Of a DNA stretch of 64,000 nt, positions 57,959 to 64,000 are shown piece after piece. The stretch comes from Methylacidiphilum kamchatkense Kam1 (lineage in GTDB: Bacteria > Verrucomicrobiota > Verrucomicrobiia > Methylacidiphilales > Methylacidiphilaceae). The DNA lies in the NCBI RefSeq assembly GCF_007475525.1, contig NZ_CP037899.1:1736001-1800000 (forward strand), given 5' to 3'. The position numbers were made by a program, and so were the translations under genes. The first letter of the stretch is position 1; every line of letters begins with the position of its first letter. The notes under the pieces were generated by a model. It saw nothing but the letters and a program-made list of their open reading frames with translations. It made no database searches and was not told the DNA's origin.

Positions 57959-58798
57959 ATGAGGGTTGCGTTTTATCGATTGAGAAAATTCGAAAATATC
58001 CTTATTAAGCTGCTCTGTGCCTTTGCTTCCTTTTTTGTTATCTTACCCTTTGTTCTTATCTTAGTTTATCTGATCGTTGCAGGAGCCTCTTCCTTTAATT
58101 TCGATTTTATCACTCAATTGCCAAAACCGATTGGAGAAAAAGGAGGAGGAATGGCAAATTCCATAGTGGGAACCCTTATTCTGATGGGTTTAACTTTTCT
58201 GATCGGCACTCCCATTGGGATTCTCAGTGGGGTATTTGTTGCTGAATATGGCAATGAGAAGCTAAGAAAAATCGTTCGATTTTCTGCCGATCTTCTCAAT
58301 GGGACTCCATCTATTGTTATTGGAATTTTAGTGTATGGTTGGATTGTTTCTCCAATGCATGGATTTTCTGTAATAGCTGCCTCGATTGCCTTAAGTCTTA
58401 TATTTATCCCCCTCGTCTTACGGACTACCGAAGAATCCCTTCTCCTTGTGCCAAAGGAACTGCGAGATGCTGCCCTGGCTTTAGGGATAAGAAAGTGGAA
58501 AGTAGTGTGTTATGTCTTGATTGAAACAGCGAAGCAGGGCATTTTATCTGGAATTCTCGTAGCCCTTGCTAGAATTTCTGGAGAAACAGCTCCTCTACTC
58601 TTCACCGCTTTTGGGAATCAATATTGGACCTATAGACTTGATGAACCCATCTCAGCCCTGCCCTTGCAGATTTTTGAATACGCTATTTCCCCTTATGAAC
58701 AGTGGCACAAGGATGCCTGGGCTGGTGCCCTCGTGCTACTTTTATTGATATTTCTCCTTCATCTTTCTGTACGAATCCTCTTAAAGAAGAATAGCTAA
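57959..58798 (+). CDS. pstA: Phosphate ABC transporter permease PstA
   Basis: The 279-residue permease has six membrane helices. GGGMANSIVGTLILMGLTF, IGILSGVFVAEYG and LLNGTPSIVIGILVYGW are PstA signatures. The coupling loop reads VPKELRDAALALGIRKWKVV, and ARISGETAPLLFTAFGNQYW is the conserved PstA C-terminal segment. It works with PstC in phosphate import. The start follows the pstC stop by 2 bases. Confidence 0.95.
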   Translation: MRVAFYRLRKFENILIKLLCAFASFFVILPFVLILVYLIVAGASSFNFDFITQLPKPIGEKGGGMANSIVGTLILMGLTFLIGTPIGILSGVFVAEYGNEKLRKIVRFSADLLNGTPSIVIGILVYGWIVSPMHGFSVIAASIALSLIFIPLVLRTTEESLLLVPKELRDAALALGIRKWKVVCYVLIETAKQGILSGILVALARISGETAPLLFTAFGNQYWTYRLDEPISALPLQIFEYAISPYEQWHKDAWAGALVLLLLIFLLHLSVRILLKKNS

Positions 58799-58812
58799 CA
58801 AAAAAATAACAC

Positions 58813-59634
58813 ATGACCCATAAAAGTCCTTTTTCTTATCCTTCTTCCCCTTCCAATCCAGACTCCAATCCAACAGGCTCCTTCGCCTTTGAGATTCGTG
58901 ATTTAAATGTCTGGTTTGGTACGAAGCAATCTCTTTTTAATATCTCGATGAATATCTTCTATCAACAGATTCTTGCTATTATTGGACCGAGTGGTTGTGG
59001 GAAATCGACGTTTTTACGCTGTCTCAATCGTATGCATGAATTATCTCCCGGAGTTAGAGTCGAAGGCTCAGTGAAACTGATGGGTAAAGAAATTTATGCT
59101 CCGGATGTCGATCCAACTTTGATTCGAAGAAGGGTAGGAATGGTATTTCAAAAATCTACTCCCTTTCCTACTATGTCCATAGAAGAAAATGTCTTGATAG
59201 GATTGAAATTAGCAGGCATCCGCAATCGATCCTTTTTAGAAGAAAGACTCGAACAGTCCCTTCGAATGGCTGCATTATGGGATGAGGTAAAAGACAGACT
59301 GGAGGCTCCAGGCACAAGTCTGTCTGGTGGACAACAACAACGGCTATGTATAGCCCGTGCAATTGCTGTACAGCCCGAAGTCTTGCTAATGGACGAACCC
59401 TGTTCAGCCCTTGATCCGATTGCCACCGCTCAGATCGAAGAGCTTATTGTCAGTCTCAAAAAAAACTACACCATTGTCCTAGTCACTCATAACCTGCAGG
59501 AAGCAGGGAAAACATCAGACTATACGGCTTTTTTCCTCGGCGGCAAGCTGATTGAAATGGATTCAACAAAGAAACTTTTTACCAATCCTCGGCACAAATT
59601 TACAGAGGATTATATTACAGGGAGATTTGGCTGA
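58813..59634 (+). CDS. pstB: Phosphate ABC transporter ATP-binding protein PstB
   Basis: The 273-residue ATPase has Walker [10 protein letters not shown] (about residues 59-67), [18 protein letters not shown] (PstB-specific Asn-Arg-Met region), Q-loop [10 protein letters not shown], signature [15 protein letters not shown], Walker [16 protein letters not shown] and switch His in LVTHNLQEA. It ends EDYITGRFG, the usual PstB end. A Ser/Pro-rich stretch of about 28 residues precedes the domain. It closes the pst core; no phoU follows. Confidence 0.96.
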   Translation: MTHKSPFSYPSSPSNPDSNPTGSFAFEIRDLNVWFGTKQSLFNISMNIFYQQILAIIGPSGCGKSTFLRCLNRMHELSPGVRVEGSVKLMGKEIYAPDVDPTLIRRRVGMVFQKSTPFPTMSIEENVLIGLKLAGIRNRSFLEERLEQSLRMAALWDEVKDRLEAPGTSLSGGQQQRLCIARAIAVQPEVLLMDEPCSALDPIATAQIEELIVSLKKNYTIVLVTHNLQEAGKTSDYTAFFLGGKLIEMDSTKKLFTNPRHKFTEDYITGRFG

Positions 59635-59681
59635 TCGTTTTTTTCACAAAAGATAAAACTTTTCTTCAAAAACCAAGCATT

Positions 59682-60836
59682 ATGCACAATTTGCCAAGGC
59701 TTCTTTTAAAGGGCTTTCATAGGCTTTTTGATTTAATTCATAAAAAATTTTTTATCTTTTTGATTCTCTCCTACCTGCTGGCTGCTTTATTCCCAGAAAC
59801 TGGTCTTAAGCTTAGGGATATAACCCTCTTTCATTGGAATCTTTTAGGAGTGAGAGAAGAGATTACTTTTCCAATATTCCAGCTCTTTATCCTGCTTTTC
59901 AATGGAGGCTTTGGGGTAAAAATCAGAGAATTCATAACCCAATTGTCAAAACCACTGCCTTTGATCCTAGGCGTTTTTTTTAATTTAATAGTCCCTTGTC
60001 TGTTCGTTTCGCTTTATTGGTTTATTTCCAGCCTATGGCATAATCCAAAGGAACGGTACGATCTTTTTGTGGGTCTCATCCTGATTATAGCCATGCCTAT
60101 TGCCGGCTCTACCATTGGCTGGTCGCAAAATTCAAACGCTAACATCCCTCTTAGCCTTGGATTAGTCTTCTTTTCGACTCTCCTCAGCCCCCTTCTTACT
60201 CCAATGATTTTTCAGGCAGCAAAAGTTTTGGGAGGAACCTATAAACCAGAGCTATTCGGACATATTAGTCATCAGATCAACAGCCAATTCCTCATTCTAG
60301 ACATTGTCATCCCTTCCTTTTTAGGAATGTTTGCTAGACTGATATCTGGAAATGTACTTTATGAAAAAGTCATCCGGATTATTAAACCACTCAACGAAAT
60401 AAACTTGTTGGTTCTAATTTATTCCAATGCTGCTACCGCCCTTCCTTTTATAATACACAAGCCTGATACTGATTTTTTTCTTTTAATCGGCATCGTCGTC
60501 TTTCTCCTTTGCTTGATAAGATTCCATGCTGGCCAATGGATAGGAGCTCTCTTTCATTTTGGTGAGCCTACAAAGCGCTCCCTCATTTATGCTCTTGGCA
60601 TGAATAACAATGGGATGGGGCTAGTCCTTAGCAATGCTGTCGTTGGCAATCAACCTTCCATTATCTTGCCTATCATTCTTTACAACCTTTTTCAGCAGAT
60701 TCTGGCTGCTGCTTTTTATTCCTCATGGACCAAGAAAGACAATCTTCTTGGAGCTTCCACAGAAGGTCCCGCTATCATAAAAGGAAAACAGCTGACCCAA
60801 AAATTCAAAAACTGTAGCTCAGTTAATCCACCCTAA
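59682..60836 (+). CDS. BASS-family (bile acid:sodium symporter-like) membrane carrier
   Basis: The 384-residue protein has about nine to ten membrane helices. The BASS crossover motifs are recognisable: AMPIAGSTIGWSQNSNANIPLSLGLVFFSTLLSPLLTP (in part, near residue 150) and YALGMNNNGMGLVLSNAVVG (near residue 305). BASS carriers move organic anions with sodium. The Asn-rich second motif (GMNNNG) fits the sodium-site region. Starting 47 bases after pstB, it may be co-expressed with phosphate uptake, but no substrate can be named. Its last 18 bases overlap convergent sdhB. Confidence 0.78.
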   Translation: MHNLPRLLLKGFHRLFDLIHKKFFIFLILSYLLAALFPETGLKLRDITLFHWNLLGVREEITFPIFQLFILLFNGGFGVKIREFITQLSKPLPLILGVFFNLIVPCLFVSLYWFISSLWHNPKERYDLFVGLILIIAMPIAGSTIGWSQNSNANIPLSLGLVFFSTLLSPLLTPMIFQAAKVLGGTYKPELFGHISHQINSQFLILDIVIPSFLGMFARLISGNVLYEKVIRIIKPLNEINLLVLIYSNAATALPFIIHKPDTDFFLLIGIVVFLLCLIRFHAGQWIGALFHFGEPTKRSLIYALGMNNNGMGLVLSNAVVGNQPSIILPIILYNLFQQILAAAFYSSWTKKDNLLGASTEGPAIIKGKQLTQKFKNCSSVNPP

Positions 60837-61580
60837 TTTCTGCATCCAAGCGCTTGTTAGATACTCCCGATACATTCTAGAAATGACTTCAACCGAAATT
60901 GCTTTAGGACAAACAGCCTCACAGGCTTTCGTAAAACTACAAGCTCCAAATCCTTCTTTGTCAGCTTGTCTAACCATTTGAAGCACCCGTTTTCGCCTTT
61001 CTGGCTGACCTTGCGGCAACAAAGAAAGATGTGCTATTTTCGCTCCCACAAACAGGGAAGCTGAACTATTCTTACAAACAGCCACACAGGCACCACAACC
61101 GATACAATGGGCAGCATCAAAGGCTTTCTCTGCAACGTCATGCGGTATCGCAATACTATTGGCCTCAGGAGCTTGGCCAACCAAGGTGGAAATAAATCCT
61201 CCTGCCTGCATAATTCTGTCCAAAGCTGAACGATCGACAATGAGATCCTTGATCACTGGAAACGCTCGGCTTCGAAAAGGCTCCACAATGATTTCTTGGT
61301 CATCTTGAAATTGCCGCAGATAGAGTTGACAGGTCGTAATTCCAAAGCCTGGGCCATGGGGTTTCCCATTGATCATCAGGGAGCAGCTACCGCATATGCC
61401 TTCCCTACAGTCAGAATCAAATGCAACAGGTTCTTGGCCTTCGGATATCAGTTTTTCGTTCAGATAATCAAGCATTTCGAGAAAAGACATATTGGGATTG
61501 AGTCCATCTAAGGCATAAAAGACAAAATCCCCTTTTGCAGCTCTAGAGGGCTGACGCCAAATCTTCAATCGTATTTTCAT
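60819..61580 (-). CDS. sdhB: Succinate dehydrogenase iron-sulfur subunit
   Basis: The 253-residue protein has the three cluster sites: [2Fe-2S] at [20 protein letters not shown] plus a later Cys (about residues 59-85), [4Fe-4S] at [11 protein letters not shown], and [3Fe-4S] with [26 protein letters not shown] and [17 protein letters not shown] are typical of the non-proteobacterial (type B) enzyme. It passes electrons from FAD to the membrane subunit. Its ATG overlaps the sdhA stop by 4 bases. The tail overlaps convergent BASS gene by 18 bases. Confidence 0.96.
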   Translation of the reverse strand: MKIRLKIWRQPSRAAKGDFVFYALDGLNPNMSFLEMLDYLNEKLISEGQEPVAFDSDCREGICGSCSLMINGKPHGPGFGITTCQLYLRQFQDDQEIIVEPFRSRAFPVIKDLIVDRSALDRIMQAGGFISTLVGQAPEANSIAIPHDVAEKAFDAAHCIGCGACVAVCKNSSASLFVGAKIAHLSLLPQGQPERRKRVLQMVRQADKEGFGACSFTKACEAVCPKAISVEVISRMYREYLTSAWMQKLGWIN

Positions 61581-63531
61581 TTGTAACTTCTGATCGCAAA
61601 TTGGGTTTCCTCATAAACAAGAGGCTCTTTGACTAACAAGGGTGTATTTTCTTTTCCTCTATAAAACCAGACAGACACGTAGGCAAAATCTTTATCGTTT
61701 CTTATCCCTTCTCCTTCAGGGGTTTGATATTCTTCTCTGAAATGGCAGCCGCAGGATTCTTCCCTGCTTGCCGCATCCATGCACATCAGCTCAGCAAGTT
61801 CTAAGTAATCACTCAGTCTTGAAGCATATTCAAGCGATTGATTAAGTCCTTCGTTTGCCCCTCCCACCTTCACATCTTTCCAAAACTGCTCTCTTAGTTC
61901 TATAATTTGGGATAAGGCTTCTTTTAGACCACTGCCATTTCGTATCATTCCGCATCGATTCCAAAGAATTGTCCCAAGTTCTTTATGAAACTGACTAACT
62001 GTCTTTTTCCCCTGAATAGACAAAAGTTTTTTGTTCTTTTCCACCGCCTCCTGTTGTTGGGCTATAAACTCTGATCTCTCCGTGGAGATTTTCTTAGGTC
62101 CTACTCTAGCCAAATAATCGGCTATAGTGACAGGTAAGATAAAGAAGCCATCGGCTAACCCTTGCATTAAGGCACTAGCACCAAGACGGTTAGCACCATG
62201 ATCCGAAAAGTTCGCCTCTCCAAGAACGAATAAGCCCGGAATGGTAGACATCAAATGATAATCCACCCATAATCCTCCCATGACATAATGAACTGCCGGA
62301 TAAATTCGCATTGGGGTCCTATAGGCGTTTTCTCCGGTGATATCTCTATAAATATCAAAAAGATTACCGTATCGTTCTTTAAGATAGTCTATTCCCTTCT
62401 GTTTGATCGTATCCGAAAAATCAAGATAGACTCCTTGTCCACCGGGTCCAACGCCTCGGCCCTCATCACAGATTCTTTTTATTGCCCTTGAAGCAATGTC
62501 TCGAGGAACAAGATTGCCATAGGCTGGATAAAGTCTTTCAAGGAAATAGTCTCGTTCCGATTCAGGAATTATTTCCGGAGCCCTTTTATCGTCCTTTTTA
62601 GAAGGAACCCAAATCCGGCCGTCATTTCGAAGGGATTCAGACATCAGGGTAAGTTTTGATTGATAATCTCCAGATACAGGAATACAGGTCGGATGGATTT
62701 GAGTAAAACAGGGATTAGCAAAAGCTGCCCCTCTTTTGAAAGCTCTCCATATAGCGGTGGCATTAGAACCACGGCCATTGGTCGACAAATAATAGATATT
62801 TCCATATCCACCCGTCGCCAATACTACCGCATCAGCACTATAAGCAGATATTTCTCCTGAAACAAGATCCCGCGCAATAACCCCTTTCGCATGCCCATCG
62901 ACCAGAACAATATCCAGAATTTCTGTCCGAGGATGCATTATTACTTTCCCTAAGGCTATCTGCCTACATAAAGCGCTATAAGTAGCAAGGAGCAGCTGTT
63001 GGCCAGTAGCTCCCCTGGCATAAAACGTCCTTGAAACCTGAACTCCTCCAAATGACCGATTTGCTAGCATGCCTCCATATTCCCTAGCAAAAGGGACCCC
63101 CAAAGCTACACAATGATCGATGATCTTCGTACTGATTTCAGCCAGACGATAAACATTGGCTTCTCTGGCTCTAAAATCCCCCCTTTGATCGTTTCATAGA
63201 AAAGCCTATACACACTATCGCCGTCGTTACGGTAATTTTTGGCTGCGTTTATTCCTCCCTGCGCAGCCACACTATGAGCCCGCCTTGGACTGTCCTGAAT
63301 ACAAAAAGACTCCACATTATAGCCTAGCTCTCCAAGCGCTGAAGCAGCGGCTGATCCCGCTAAACCCGTGCCTACTACAATGATTCTATATTTTGGACGG
63401 TTATTGGGAGAAACAAGCGAGATACTTCGTTGAAGCTTCTGCCATTTCTGACTTAATGGACCAGAAGGAATCCTTGCATCTGGTACTGGAAATTCAACAT
63501 CTCTTCCATGAGCTACAGCCGAAATTTGCAT
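61577..63531 (-). CDS. sdhA: Succinate dehydrogenase flavoprotein subunit, interrupted by a one-base frameshift
   Basis: The first frame (63531-63106) has an N-terminal tail, the FAD Rossmann motif [21 protein letters not shown] and the covalent-FAD His in [18 protein letters not shown]. The second (63103-61577) has [34 protein letters not shown], the active-site Arg region and [21 protein letters not shown]. The frames separate at six C (63178-63183; G on the coding strand). Seven give [19 protein letters not shown] and lead without gap into [10 protein letters not shown]. Together the length (about 650 residues) matches type B SdhA. It oxidises succinate to fumarate. It sits between sdhC and sdhB in one operon. 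Confidence 0.94.
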
Positions 63532-63546
63532 TTTTACTCTCTTTTC

Positions 63547-64000
63547 TTAATGAATTAGCCTCAAAAAAATAGCCATTGGGATGATAAGAAAGCCGACATA
63601 TAAAATTAAAGCAAAGGCATGCGCAACGATTTTTTCCCAGGGTAGCGATTTGCTATTCACAAACCCCAATGAGTTAAGAAAACTTTCTAAGGCATGCCGG
63701 AGGTGGAGGAACAAAACAGATAGGGAAAAAACATAAAACAAGGTTACCCAGGGATTCTGAAATCCCACGATGACCATCGTTCGAACGTCTGGGATCATTT
63801 GTTTCGATAAGGGGAAAAGAAAGTTTTTGAAAAATCCAAAAGGTGGACCTTTAAAACTAAAATGATAGAGGTGGAAGAGTATAAAAACTAATACGATCAA
63901 TCCAGAGACTATCATAGTCCTAGACTCAAAACTGGCTTGGTTTGGAAGTAAAAGTTTGTAGGGCTGAGGCCGAGCCGCTCGATTAATTTTCCATAATTTT
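63547..64000 (-). CDS. sdhC: Succinate dehydrogenase cytochrome b subunit (5' end outside window)
   Basis: The frame stays open to the right edge. Upstream of the ATG at 63915 it reads RPQPYKLLLPNQASFESRTM, which corresponds to the RPxPYxVK...ASxxSRTM stretch of type B SdhC, so the true start lies beyond 64000. Visible are three or four membrane helices with histidines (LFHLYHFSF; FLHLRHALESF; VAHAFAL), the likely haem b ligands. It anchors SdhAB in the membrane and passes electrons to quinone. It lies 15 bases upstream of sdhA. Confidence 0.93.
   Translation of the reverse strand, partial: KLWKINRAARPQPYKLLLPNQASFESRTMIVSGLIVLVFILFHLYHFSFKGPPFGFFKNFLFPLSKQMIPDVRTMVIVGFQNPWVTLFYVFSLSVLFLHLRHALESFLNSLGFVNSKSLPWEKIVAHAFALILYVGFLIIPMAIFLRLIH

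Noticed and set aside
8296-63531. Programmed frameshifting or polymerase slippage as the explanation for the broken genes
   Set aside because: Some breaks are at runs of only four bases, the genes are unrelated housekeeping functions, and no canonical slippery heptamer with downstream stem is seen; under-called homopolymers explain all cases.

Overview
The window is 64 kb of densely packed, AT-leaning bacterial chromosome carrying almost only core genes. A Gram-negative envelope is indicated by a Kdo transferase (waaA), the MreBCD/PBP2/RodA rod-shape set, a periplasmic DegP protease, SCO1 and a periplasmic FKBP. Gene content, wording of the proteins and gene order fit the Verrucomicrobiota, most likely a thermoacidophilic methanotroph of the Methylacidiphilum type. 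That is an inference from family resemblance, because the window holds no rRNA or methane monooxygenase gene that would settle it. I see no insertion sequence, prophage, CRISPR array or restriction system.

Layout. 1-5.6 kb: 3' end of ligA, a LysM protein, then glpK, coaX and degP on the minus strand. 5.9-10.6 kb: a YacP/NYN nuclease, trpS, a degenerate PheA-like protein, a Pro/Ser/Thr-rich plus coiled-coil membrane protein (probably one gene) and aroD. 10.8-18.4 kb: mreB-mreC-mreD-mrdA-rodA-rng, the cell-elongation operon. 18.7-24.7 kb: serS, a C-terminal processing protease, infA, two metallo-beta-lactamase-fold proteins and tRNA-Asp(GTC) between them. 25-29.7 kb: purD, htpX, an aldehyde dehydrogenase and an unrecognised exported protein made of two repeats of one domain. 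29.8-35.2 kb (minus strand): xerC-like recombinase, waaA, an ABC-2 exporter pair, SCO1 and a DUF420 membrane protein. 35.3-42.3 kb: ppc, a tiny membrane protein, the ilvN-ilvC-leuA branched-chain operon and acylphosphatase. 42.7-49.6 kb: nagZ-like hydrolase, an Aas-like acyl-activating enzyme, and the phoH-pgpH-ybeY-recO operon. 50.2-54.8 kb: FMN reductase, ald, lipoate/octanoyl transferase, FKBP, ispA and a small partner protein. 55.8-60.8 kb: pstSCAB plus a BASS-family carrier. 60.8-64 kb: sdhCAB, with sdhC running off the window.

The most consequential general observation is technical. At least seven conserved genes (aroD, mrdA, leuA, an aas-like gene, pgpH, phoH, sdhA), and probably an eighth (8296-9863), are each broken once. 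In every case adding one base to a homopolymer run restores the full family sequence. This looks like systematic homopolymer under-calling in the assembly rather than gene decay, so these are annotated as single genes.

The biological points most worth following are: a PheA-like protein whose chorismate mutase half looks intact while its prephenate dehydratase/ACT half has lost its signature residues; an exported two-repeat protein downstream of a SCO1/DUF420/ABC-2 group; an Aas-like enzyme whose acyltransferase half lacks the catalytic HX4D motif; a metal-site-less metallo-beta-lactamase-fold protein immediately after tRNA-Asp; a PgpH-type HD protein without its sensor domain whose 3' end overlaps ybeY by 104 bases; and a hairpin where the pstS ribosome binding site should be.
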